From the NCBI RefSeq assembly GCF_016894265.1, contig NZ_CP069791.1, positions 1,178,001 through 1,242,000 of the forward strand: a stretch of DNA of 64,000 nt. The letters are read 5' to 3'. Under the pieces are notes generated by a model, which did not search any database, had not been told where the DNA came from, and was given only the letters and a program-made list of their open reading frames with translations. The DNA comes from Corynebacterium tuberculostearicum. GTDB taxonomy: Bacteria > Actinomycetota > Actinomycetes > Mycobacteriales > Mycobacteriaceae. This document shows positions 16,559 to 23,267 of this stretch, piece by piece (within the stretch, counting starts at the first letter, position 1; each line of letters starts with the position of its first letter). A program made the translations under genes and the position numbers.

Positions 16559-16631
16559 GCGGCTTTAGCTCAGCTGGAAGAGCAATTGGTTTACACCCAA
16601 TAGGTCGGGGGTTCGATCCCCTCAGGCCGCA
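16559..16631 (+). tRNA. tRNA-Val (anticodon TAC)
   Basis: Acceptor stem GCGGCTT/AGGCCGC, D arm GCTC/GAGC, anticodon stem ATTGG/CCAAT around loop TTTACAC with anticodon TAC, T arm GGGGG/CCCTC around TTCGATC, discriminator A. It is followed by a strong terminator. The accessory island begins just downstream, but I could not find a duplicated 3' end of this tRNA that would mark an att site. Confidence 0.95.
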
Positions 16632-16638
16632 CAACACA

Positions 16639-16672
16639 GACCGCCTCTCGGATTGGTTTCCGAGAGGCGGTC
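16639..16672 (+). terminator. Terminator of tRNA-Val
   Basis: GACCGCCTCTCGG and CCGAGAGGCGGTC form a perfect 13-bp stem with an 8-base loop, followed by ATTTTTG. Confidence 0.92.
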
Positions 16673-16685
16673 ATTTTTGCGTAGG

Positions 16686-16693
16686 TGGGCTGA
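16686..16693. repeat. Left target-site duplication of the IS element
   Basis: TGGGCTGA directly abuts the left terminal repeat and is repeated exactly at 18104-18111. Eight base pairs is the duplication length usual for the IS256 family. Confidence 0.88.
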
Positions 16694-18103
16694 GGGTTAA
16701 GTAGCAGAATGTGTGTCCGCTCGGCGTGTCGCGGGCGGGTACACGGTTAGTTACTTCATGGGGCCTTTTCTGATTCCTATCGAGTGTTCGTACTCGGTTG
16801 GGATAGCGTTGTCGTAGAAGGCTGGTCGTCCTGTTTCCTGGTCGGCTTTGTTGTGGTCTTCTTCGGCAAGATCGTTGACTTTGGCGAGTTGATCTTGGCC
16901 AAAATTGCACTGCCTGGCGATTTTTAGCGGATCGTCAGGCAGTTGCTTTTTGGTGTGGAGGTACCACTCGAGCATTTTTCGTTGGCGTTCCCCAGACCTG
17001 CCTCGGTGCGCATCGGCGATGCGTTTGAGCTGGGCGTTGATGCCGCCTTCAAGACTGTTTGTCGTTGAAGCCCAGCGTTGAGGATCAAGCGCATGCGGTG
17101 GTGGCTGCAGGTAGGTAAACAGCCAATTGTTGCGCGATAGGTGCAGCAGTGAGTTGTAGGCTTTGCGTACCCGCAGGTGAGTCCATTCCCACTGGTTATT
17201 GAGTGTTCGGCGCTCTTTTGGCACGGATGTTTTCTCGTTGAGGAATGTTTTGAATACCTGACCGAAGTCGTGCAGGCGCAGCGTCCACTCCCGTGCCTGG
17301 TCGAGCGTGGTGACACGGGTTAGTTTCAACGCCAGTGTGTAGATGGCTTTGCCGGCGTCGGTACGCGGCCGCGAGGTGGTGTAGCGGCGGATGACGCGTT
17401 GCGCATGAACGAGGCAACGCTGAATCATTGCGTTTGGCCAGCAGGCTTTAATCGCGGTGAGTGCGCCTTGTCCGCCGTCGAGGACGACGCAGAGCGGCTC
17501 GGCGATTTTGCGAAGTAGCTGCGTGTATGCGTGGGCGGTTTCGTGTTTGGTCCAGTGCCACGCAATGACGTGGTCGCGGCTGGCTGCCACAAGCAGACAG
17601 CCAGCTGCGGTGTAGGTGCCGTCGATGAAGATCTGATCGTAGACGCGCTGCAGGGCACCGTCGTTGGGGATGTCGATGAGCCAAAACGGTTCGAATCGGC
17701 GATCAAGCGTCCAGCGACTCACCCTTTGTTGCCCGGCGAGTTCAGACAACGTTGCTGTGGAGGTGGCATAGGAGACGAAGGCTTTAAAGTTGCGGGCCTG
17801 CGTGCGATCGGTGCGGGTTCGTGTTGTGGAGCTACCGCAGTTCGGGTCTTTGCACCGCCACCTGGTTGTGCCTTTGGATGTGGTTCCGTTTTTCTTCATT
17901 TGCCCAGTACATACCGGGCATCGTGGCCTGTTTTTACTCACCCGGAAAGCACACCAACCCCCGACTAGCACATGGGGGTGCCATTCCGATGGATTGAACA
18001 CGAAACGCGCGGATATAAGCACCAAGACCTTATATCCGCCCGATTTACCCAACCTGAGCAGCAAGATCACTGTAACTCAGACACACTTTCTGCTACTTAA
18101 CCC
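16694..18103 (-). mobile_element. IS1249-like insertion sequence (IS256 family), intact
   Basis: A 1410-bp element with terminal inverted repeats of about 23 bp: GGGTTAAGTAGCAGAA at the left end (16694) and its complement at the right end (18081-18103), differing at one inner base. It carries one full transposase gene on the minus strand and is flanked by the 8-bp duplication TGGGCTGA. It lies 14 bp beyond the terminator of tRNA-Val. The exact duplication and open transposase frame point to a recent insertion. Confidence 0.92.
16751..17941 (-). CDS. IS1249-family transposase
   Basis: A 396-residue transposase. The start at GTG 17941 gives SKNRPRCPVCTGQMKKNG, an N-terminal zinc-binding region (CPVC, then CKDPNC), followed by a helix-turn-helix (LSELAGQQRVSRWTLDRRF). 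The DDE catalytic core has its first Asp in DQIFIDGTYTAAGC, the second in CVVLDGGQGALTAIK and a Glu in STTNSLEGGINAQ. The pattern is that of the IS1249 group of IS256-like mutator transposases common in Corynebacterium. The frame stays open upstream to 18070, but that part would run into the terminal repeat, so the GTG is preferred. Confidence 0.9.
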   Translation of the reverse strand: MSKNRPRCPVCTGQMKKNGTTSKGTTRWRCKDPNCGSSTTRTRTDRTQARNFKAFVSYATSTATLSELAGQQRVSRWTLDRRFEPFWLIDIPNDGALQRVYDQIFIDGTYTAAGCLLVAASRDHVIAWHWTKHETAHAYTQLLRKIAEPLCVVLDGGQGALTAIKACWPNAMIQRCLVHAQRVIRRYTTSRPRTDAGKAIYTLALKLTRVTTLDQAREWTLRLHDFGQVFKTFLNEKTSVPKERRTLNNQWEWTHLRVRKAYNSLLHLSRNNWLFTYLQPPPHALDPQRWASTTNSLEGGINAQLKRIADAHRGRSGERQRKMLEWYLHTKKQLPDDPLKIARQCNFGQDQLAKVNDLAEEDHNKADQETGRPAFYDNAIPTEYEHSIGIRKGPMK

Positions 18104-18111
18104 TGGGCTGA
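18104..18111. repeat. Right target-site duplication of the IS element
   Basis: TGGGCTGA, identical to 16686-16693, directly after the right terminal repeat. Confidence 0.88.
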
Positions 18112-18133
18112 GGTGGTGGGGTAAGGGTCAAAA

Positions 18134-18173
18134 GGGGATGCGGACGAAATCTTGGAGGATTTTCCGCATCCCC
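18134..18173. terminator. Hairpin terminator downstream of the two-gene island module
   Basis: GGGGATGCGGA and TCCGCATCCCC form a perfect 11-bp stem with an 18-base loop; on the minus strand an A/T-rich segment follows. It lies 54 bp after the stop of the gene at 18227-19117. Confidence 0.65.
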
Positions 18174-18226
18174 GCTTTGCTACTTAACTCCCTTTATTAC
18201 GTGTCCGCAATCATCCAGTAAGGGAG

Positions 18227-19117
18227 CTACGCAGCTTCGCTCTTGGCGTCCCAGTTGTCAACGTAGTCAATGAACTTTAGGAGTAGATTGTCTCCTTGTT
18301 CATAGGCTTCCAGTGTGGTGTTCCGATTGACTAGGTAGACGTCTGGGTAGCTTGACTTCAGGGTTCTTTTCGCAACTTTGCCTGCCTTGGGGTTGCTACC
18401 CACTAGCTTCTTTTGGATGTAGTCGAGTGCTTGGCAGTTGTAGTAGCGTTGCCCGCGTAACTCGATGTCTTTTCCGGCCCAGATTTTTGGGACAAGAAGA
18501 ATGGGATGACCGCCGGCGGTGGGCAGGTCTACTGTGCGACTGATCCACTGGTGAGTGGAAAAATCCCAGACTTCCATGGTGTGCTGTTCGAGACGATGGC
18601 CTTTCCGGGTGAACTGGGGATAGCGTCGGATCATCTCTTTTGTGTAGTCGATGAGGTGTCCACGGATGATTCCAGTGGTCATGTCCGACATTCTGTCGGC
18701 AGCAAAACCTTCGACGAATAGAGGCAGAGCTCCTAACCAATTAAATACCCCAACCGTCACTAGGGCTCGTAGATCTTGAGTGATAGCTTTGTCGATTTCC
18801 TCACGGAAGTGGGTATGCACTCCATGACCGTTGTATCCGGTTCGAGTCATCCCCAGTCGCGTTTCGCGTGGCTCATTAAGGTTGTCGAGCATATTGAGCC
18901 CGAGCTGCCTCTCGGAGAGAGAACTGCTGGTAAGACGCTGACACAACTGCGTAGAGAACTGCCGAATCGTACTATCTGCCGCTTGAGCAATTAAGTCACC
19001 GTTAGCTGCAGCACGTGCTATACGCTGCGGATCAAGGAATCGAGGGATGTCTTTGTCAACATCAATGTCAACAAACGGAATTGAGCTGGGGAGGCCAAAA
19101 AATGTGGTGAGACGCAT
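18227..19117 (-). CDS. Uncharacterised conserved protein of the accessory island, 296 residues
   Basis: I cannot name this protein. It starts MRLTTFFGLPSSIPFVDIDV with a following FLDP, a beginning I recall from a scattered family of hypothetical proteins with a phage-like or defence-like distribution. A helical middle (about 40-110) leads to LGALPLFVEGFAADRMSDMT and IIRGHLIDYTKEMIRRYP (about 130-165), probably the conserved core. Later segments include HPILLVPKIWAGKDI and a basic stretch KAGKVAKRTLK. There is no signal peptide or membrane helix. The start at 19117 has a strong AAAGGAG site. A perfect palindrome and a putative promoter lie just upstream. Base composition is more AT-rich than in the core genes, suggesting transfer. 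A restriction or abortive-infection role is possible but unproven. Confidence 0.6.
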   Translation of the reverse strand: MRLTTFFGLPSSIPFVDIDVDKDIPRFLDPQRIARAAANGDLIAQAADSTIRQFSTQLCQRLTSSSLSERQLGLNMLDNLNEPRETRLGMTRTGYNGHGVHTHFREEIDKAITQDLRALVTVGVFNWLGALPLFVEGFAADRMSDMTTGIIRGHLIDYTKEMIRRYPQFTRKGHRLEQHTMEVWDFSTHQWISRTVDLPTAGGHPILLVPKIWAGKDIELRGQRYYNCQALDYIQKKLVGSNPKAGKVAKRTLKSSYPDVYLVNRNTTLEAYEQGDNLLLKFIDYVDNWDAKSEAA

Positions 19118-19164
19118 GATGCGCTCCTTTCATTAAAAGTTGAAAGGAATTGCACCCCCAATAC

Positions 19165-19184
19165 GCACAACATTGATGTTGTGC
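19165..19184. promoter_or_regulatory. Perfect palindrome, candidate operator
   Basis: GCACAACAT and ATGTTGTGC are 9-bp perfect arms around central TG, 48 bp upstream of the gene at 18227-19117. On the minus strand TTGCTT, 18 bases, then TGTAAC end just before it, so the palindrome would overlap the transcription start, as for an autorepressor site. Confidence 0.5.
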
Positions 19185-19255
19185 CGTTACACTGAATAGT
19201 GCTTCGCATAAGCAATTTCAGCCTTATTGAGGATGTCGCAATCCTTGTAGGCTTT

Positions 19256-19290
19256 AGGCCTTTCCTTGTTGGTAGCAGGGAAAGGCCTTC
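19256..19290 (-). terminator. Terminator after the 130-residue island gene
   Basis: AGGCCTTTCC pairs with GGAAAGGCCT around a 13-base loop, 11 bp downstream of the stop at 19301. It separates the two module genes, so the downstream gene needs its own promoter. Confidence 0.8.
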
Positions 19291-19300
19291 TTACTTCTTA

Positions 19301-19693
19301 CTAGTCTTCGCTGTCCTCCTTATTCTTAGACCTGTTTCCACGAATGGGAACAGCTGACTTCAGATCTAACAGAAGCATGTCACCATCCTTTTCTGGGTTA
19401 AGACGTAGGCTCACACTGGTGTCAATGTTGTAGAACTCGGTAAAAGCAGTTAATGACACGATGACCTGTCCAGTGTTCAGATTCGCCTTCCGGAATGCGT
19501 AAGCATGTTTCTCTGTCGAGGGGCGAAGTGCGATGACTTTCTTGTCACTGTCGTAGAGAAGCTCGACGCTGTCGACAGAATCAATAAGGGCATGTGCGGA
19601 AGCGTTGAGGGAAAGAATCCCCTTTTTTTGCAGTGTGGCAGTAGGGGAATTCCCTAACGCCGACTTGCGCTTGTCAAATACTTCAAATGCCAT
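19301..19693 (-). CDS. Conserved actinobacterial small protein, 130 residues
   Basis: The protein starts MAFEVFDKRKSALGNSPTAT and has QKKGILSLNASAHALI and VELLYDSDKKVIALRPS. A beta-rich second part (QVIVSLTAFTEFYNID, LRLNPEKDGDMLLLDLK) ends in a charged, disordered tail (RGNRSKNKEDSED). I recall this pattern from uncharacterised actinobacterial proteins, with possible similarity to AbrB-type DNA-binding domains, but no function can be claimed. The ribosome-binding site AAGGAGAG is strong. It is the upstream member of the two-gene island module and is AT-richer than the surrounding core genes. Confidence 0.6.
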   Translation of the reverse strand: MAFEVFDKRKSALGNSPTATLQKKGILSLNASAHALIDSVDSVELLYDSDKKVIALRPSTEKHAYAFRKANLNTGQVIVSLTAFTEFYNIDTSVSLRLNPEKDGDMLLLDLKSAVPIRGNRSKNKEDSED

Positions 19694-19952
19694 TACCTCT
19701 CCTTGTTCAGTCGTAGACTTGTCAACGACAAAACAAGAATATCACAGACTCTTCATCGACTGAATTGCCCAACGTTTTTTCCATCGCTTTCAAAATACTC
19801 GTCGAAATTCTACACGGTAATCCGTATGCCCACGATCGCAGCGGATTAACATCTCAGCGGCTAACCTTGAAAGATTTAGCGGACCCTTCTCTAATTGTGC
19901 ATTGAAACTTTCAGATACTCCAGACGACACTTTCACCCGCATGCCTTAAAGG

Positions 19953-20532
19953 TGCAACTTTGGGGCACTCCGTGTTTCCACGGTGAAGCAGAATAATCAG
20001 CGCCAGAAAGAACTACTCAATGCTTCCGGCAGGATTGACCGGTTCTTTGAAGATAAGATTTCCGACCGCACCAAGATTGCCCGCCCTGGGCTTGTCGACT
20101 GCATGGCGTATGTGCGCGACGGTGACGAACTCGTCGTGTCGTCGATTGATCGCCTCGCCCGATCTCTGACGGATCTGCGAGGTATTGTTGATGAACTTAC
20201 CGGCAAGGGGGTGACTGTTACTTTTCTGCAGGAGAATCTTGTCTTTGCGAAAGACACCACGGATCCGCGCGCGGATTTAATGCTCGGCATTTTAGGTTCG
20301 TTTGCGGAGTTTGAGCGGGCCATTATCCGCGAGCGCTAGGCGGAGAGGATTGCTTTGGCGAAAAGGCAGGCAAGTACAAAGGTCGCAAGCCTGCTCTTAG
20401 TCCGCAGCAGGTAGCGGAGATTAAACAGCGCGCATTAGCAGGGAGTCGAAAGCAGCCTTGGCGCGGGAATTCGGGGTGACCCGTCCTACGGTGTATCGGG
20501 GGTTGAAAACGCCTAAAGCGGCCCAGCTGTGA
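19953..20532 (+). pseudogene. Decayed serine recombinase (resolvase/invertase)
   Basis: The catalytic domain is readable: LRVSTVKQNNQRQ with the serine, IDRLARSLTDLRGIVDEL, DPRADLMLGILGSFAEFERA and IIRER. Several lesions are visible. The expected start (GTGCAACTTTGGGGC) is out of frame with the catalytic serine. A TAG replaces an expected CAG codon at about 20337. One-base deletions occur near 20371 (expected QGKYKGRKPAL) and 20450 (expected AGSRKAALAREFG). The C-terminal helix-turn-helix (REFGVTRPTVYRGLK) survives in another frame up to TGA 20530-20532. The protein was probably a small site-specific recombinase of a transposon or plasmid; it cannot be functional. Confidence 0.85.
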
Positions 20533-20561
20533 AGGTAAATCAGCGCGCCCGTCAGTCCTGT

Positions 20562-20645
20562 CATATGTCTTGCCATATGACGGGACATATGCTTAGGAAT
20601 ATGGCATAGCGTATGTTCCGCCATATGTTAAAGCATATGTCCAGT
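20562..20645. repeat. Seven-unit array of 12-bp repeats with TATG core
   Basis: The hexamer CATATG (or the variants AATATG and CGTATG) recurs exactly every 12 bp, at 20562, 20574, 20586, 20598, 20610, 20622 and 20634, separated by unrelated 6-base spacers. Five of seven units are the palindrome CATATG. Strict phasing with variable spacers suggests a protein-binding iteron array (partition site, origin iterons or repeated operator), not a replication-slippage tandem repeat. It lies 30 bp after the decayed recombinase. Confidence 0.8.
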
Positions 20646-20836
20646 AATGCGTAATCCTAACTGCTCTTTCGTGCGTCTAGCTAGGGTGTTGGACGGAGAC
20701 ATTGACAGACTTGAGTGCGGCTACGAGTGACTCTGTGTGCATTTTGCCTCGTGGACGGCTTTTATAAAGGCAGGGCTGAAATCATACTTCTAGGTCTCGT
20801 CAGGTGCGGCTGCTAACGTTAGTGCCGGTTCACAAT

Positions 20837-20864
20837 CACACCCCGCTACTTGTGGTGGGGTGTG
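20837..20864 (+). other. Hairpin in a possible structured leader of the broken gene at 20973
   Basis: CACACCCC and GGGGTGTG pair around a 12-base loop. The whole stretch 20780-20965 is GC-rich and has further complementary segments (for example GCGCG/CGCGC), and ends in AAAGGGAGGT before ATG 20973. The layout is like that of a riboswitch or attenuator leader. The rest of the gap 20646-20836 holds nothing that I recognise. Confidence 0.35.
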
Positions 20865-20972
20865 GGCGTGACTTCCTCGTCGGTGCGCGGTAGGGCCCGC
20901 GCGTGACGTGGGCTGTCCCGCGCGCCGTTTTCAGGCGAGCGGACAACCCTACGACGTAAAGGGAGGTAGACA

Positions 20973-21187
20973 ATGGGTAAGCACTCATTGGATACACCCG
21001 GTCAAAATGTGCGTCTGGATCGGTGCGTCACTGGGGCTAGATTTTCCAGCTTCCAGGCCGGCTGATTGGGGTAGACGGTGTCAGCGAAGTCCTAATTGTC
21101 GGGCTAATCAGTACGGCCGACGCTGCGCTAGGAAACGCCGGCCAGGCAACAACTACTACGACACCGTCCCAACGTGTGCGACACTAG
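20973..21187 (+). pseudogene. Small frameshifted gene, exported or membrane-like product
   Basis: ATG 20973 follows AAAGGGAGGTAGACA, an excellent ribosome-binding site, and reads MGKHSLDTPGQNVRLDR before drifting into stops. Shifting frame near 21037 gives a coherent continuation: IFQLPGRLIGVDGVSEVLIV, GLISTADAALGNAG and QATTTTTPSQRVRH, ending at TAG 21185. The combined product would be a ~70-residue peptide with one hydrophobic stretch and a Thr-rich end. The family is not recognised. The strong start signal with a broken frame suggests recent inactivation. Confidence 0.45.
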
Positions 21188-21209
21188 AGCCAATTCATTG
21201 AGCTAGTGC

Positions 21210-21559
21210 TGTTCAGCTTGTCAGCGCAGCGCAGCAGGCGATGAGCTGGGAAAATACTGCTGCACTGGTGACATCGGGGTCACTCTTGTTGGCGGAGAAT
21301 CACCTGGTCTATAGCGCCGTCGGTCGAAGCCTCAGCTGTTCGATTCGTTGCATTTTGTATCTCCACCGCAGTGGCAGTGTGGTCGATTCTTTAGCATTGA
21401 ACCACCACACCGCCGTCGACTACCACAGGTTGGCAACCGCACCGTGGATTTGGCGTCCCAAGGCCAGATATACGCCCGCAAAGCATATATTCTGCGATAA
21501 ACTACAGGTCAGAACCTAAAAATCCCCGATCCCAGACACACTTTCTAATCCTTAGCCCC
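21210..21559 (-). mobile_element. Relic of a second IS1249-like element (right end and transposase start)
   Basis: CAGACACACTTTCT (21533-21546) is identical to the inner right end of the intact IS at 18079-18092, and the outer bases CCTTAGCCCC resemble its ACTTAACCC tip. On the minus strand, ATG 21397 reads MLKNRPHCHCGGDTKCNE, matching the intact transposase start SKNRPRCPVCTGQMKKNG. The distance from the IS tip to the transposase start codon is 162 bp in both. Beyond codon 20 the frame is broken; a later fragment VTSAAVFSQL may match ATSTATLSEL. The left end is lost. Confidence 0.7.
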
Positions 21560-21568
21560 AACTTGTGG

Positions 21569-21627
21569 CCACGTTATGCCCCAAGAGGAGAGGGCGTAAC
21601 GCATTAACGTGGCTGTTCCTTGGGGCC
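21569..21627. other. Segment with mutually exclusive foldings, 3' of the SURF1 gene
   Basis: GTTATGCCC (21573-21581) can pair with GGGCGTAAC (21592-21600). Alternatively CCACGTTA (21569-21576) can pair with TAACGTGG (21605-21612) while CCCCAAG (21579-21585) pairs with CTTGGGG (21619-21625), in pseudoknot order. It may act as a terminator for SURF1 on the minus strand, or be a structured RNA. Confidence 0.35.
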
Positions 21628-21665
21628 TATGCGGATGCTCAAGCCACTGCCTAGGCAGAGAGGAG

Positions 21666-22670
21666 CTAGTAGCGCTCGCGGTGGCGTTTGTTCAGCTTGG
21701 CGTAGTGATCTGGTTTGGAGTCGCCGTAGCGGGAGCGATTGCGGCGGCTGGCGGCATGCGAGGAGGACGCGGCGGGAACGGCGGAGGACTCGTCGTTCGC
21801 GGCTGCATGCTCGCTGGGGGCAGAGTCGGTGCCGGCCGTTGGCTCTGCGGGGCTGCAGTCCGCAGCAGGGGCCTCAGGAGTGGCGGGCTCGGATGGGGTT
21901 GAGGCATCGGCATCGAGGGCGGCGAGGGCTTCTTCCTCCTCGCGCAGGCGGCGGCGCTCACGGATTTCAGACCATACGAAGTAGCCCAAGCCCAGCGGGG
22001 CCATGATGCCAAAGGCAATCCACTGGTAGCCGTAGGAGAGGTGGTTGCCGCGGTCGAGCTGCGGGATAGGCATGGGGTTGAGCACGCCGGGCTGGTCGGC
22101 GGAGAGTTGGATGTAGTCGTGGGCCAAGGGGGCGTCGATAAGCGTGGCAATCTGCTCCGTATGGATGGAGTAGACCTGCTGGTAGCCCTCCTGCTTAATG
22201 GGTGCGGACTGGTGCTCGGCCTCGTCGGCGCGGATCATGCCGGTAAGCGTGGTCTCGCCCGAGGGAGCATCAGGGATATCCGGCACGGCGTTGGCCTCGC
22301 CGGCCTTGACCCAGCCGCGGTTGACCAAGATGGTCAGGCCGGAATCGGTGCGGAAGGGCACCAGGGATTGGTAGGACGGGCCGGAATCGACCGGGCGCAG
22401 GCGCAGTAGCACCTCATCCTGCGGCATGTACTTGCCGTGCAGGGTGGCGCGGGACCACTCATCGTCCTTGATGGCGCCATTGCCATCCACGAGGTCTTCC
22501 ACCGGCTGGGGATCAGCCTCATAGGCGTGGGTGATGAGCTCGTTGCGTTCCACAATGTCATCGTCCTTGCCCAGCTGCCACGGGGCAAGGACGGTAAAAG
22601 CGAGGTAGGAAAAAGCCACGACGAACAGCAGCAGTAGAACCCAACCTGGCTTAAGGAACGTCTTTAGCAT
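21666..22670 (-). CDS. SURF1 family protein
   Basis: A 334-residue membrane protein with one helix near residues 8-29, the conserved APWQLGKDD just after it, an external beta domain (SYQSLVPFRTDSGLTILVNRGW is the most conserved part) and a second helix near 215-235 (YQWIAFGIMAPLGLGYF). The C-terminal 90 residues are a charged Ala/Glu/Ser-rich tail typical of corynebacterial homologues. SURF1 proteins help assemble the haem centres of cytochrome aa3 oxidase. It lies 8 bp downstream of the tyrosine phosphatase gene, as in other Actinobacteria, and is likely co-transcribed. Confidence 0.9.
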   Translation of the reverse strand: MLKTFLKPGWVLLLLFVVAFSYLAFTVLAPWQLGKDDDIVERNELITHAYEADPQPVEDLVDGNGAIKDDEWSRATLHGKYMPQDEVLLRLRPVDSGPSYQSLVPFRTDSGLTILVNRGWVKAGEANAVPDIPDAPSGETTLTGMIRADEAEHQSAPIKQEGYQQVYSIHTEQIATLIDAPLAHDYIQLSADQPGVLNPMPIPQLDRGNHLSYGYQWIAFGIMAPLGLGYFVWSEIRERRRLREEEEALAALDADASTPSEPATPEAPAADCSPAEPTAGTDSAPSEHAAANDESSAVPAASSSHAASRRNRSRYGDSKPDHYAKLNKRHRERY

Positions 22671-22680
22671 GGGGCCTAGT

Positions 22681-23172
22681 TTAGTCGCGGTTAGCGCGAA
22701 TCCAATCCAGCAGGCCAGGCACGGCGGCCTCGATATTCTTGCGCGTGGTCTCGAAATCCGCGGTGGAACCGTAATACGGGTCTGCCACGTCCGCGTCCTC
22801 CGGGGAGTTGGGGTCGAAGCTGCGCATCAGGCGAATCTTGTCGGGGTCGATGCCGTGCTCAATGAGGGCCTCGCGGTGGCCCTTGTCCATAGCAATGAAA
22901 AGATCAGCGTCCATGTGCTCGGCGCCCAGCTTGGCCGCGCGGTGGGAACCGCCATCGTGGCCGCCGCGGCGCAGCTCGGCAATCGCGCGCTCGTCCGCGC
23001 CCTGGCCCACATGCCAGCCGCCCAGACCGCAAGAGTCCACGGTGGCGACGAGGTCTAGCATGTCCTTTTCCATTTCATCGCGCACGATGATTTCTGCCAT
23101 GGGGGAGCGGCAGATATTTCCGGTGCAGACAAAGACGAGGTAAAGGCCGGAGCGGGTATCGGATTCGGTCAT
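22681..23172 (-). CDS. Low-molecular-weight protein tyrosine phosphatase
   Basis: A 163-residue enzyme with the P-loop VCTGNICRSP (CX5R; nucleophile Cys16) near the start and the general-acid aspartate in VADPYYGS. It also has the GLGGWHVG segment of the family. It corresponds to mycobacterial PtpA by position next to SURF1. It would remove phosphate from tyrosine residues, possibly of signalling or capsule proteins. Start ATG 23172 (MTESDTRSGLYLVFVC) is chosen over the longer frame to 23253, which crosses the intergenic promoter region. Confidence 0.92.
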   Translation of the reverse strand: MTESDTRSGLYLVFVCTGNICRSPMAEIIVRDEMEKDMLDLVATVDSCGLGGWHVGQGADERAIAELRRGGHDGGSHRAAKLGAEHMDADLFIAMDKGHREALIEHGIDPDKIRLMRSFDPNSPEDADVADPYYGSTADFETTRKNIEAAVPGLLDWIRANRD

Positions 23173-23267
23173 GCGGAAAACCCCTTCGCGCGAATAGTAC
23201 TGTGGTGCGGAAGATAGGATATAGCAGTAGTAACTATTCCATGAAACGAGCATAAAGGAGCACCTCT

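Noticed and set aside
20421..20624. Minus-strand frame encoding repeated His-Met pairs across the 12-bp array
   Set aside because: The His-Met repeats are just the CATATG boxes read in frame; no ribosome-binding site, and the frame covers the end of the dead recombinase.
16559..21600. Integration of the island at the tRNA-Val 3' end
   Set aside because: No duplicate of the tRNA 3' end was found near the right island border and no tyrosine integrase is present.
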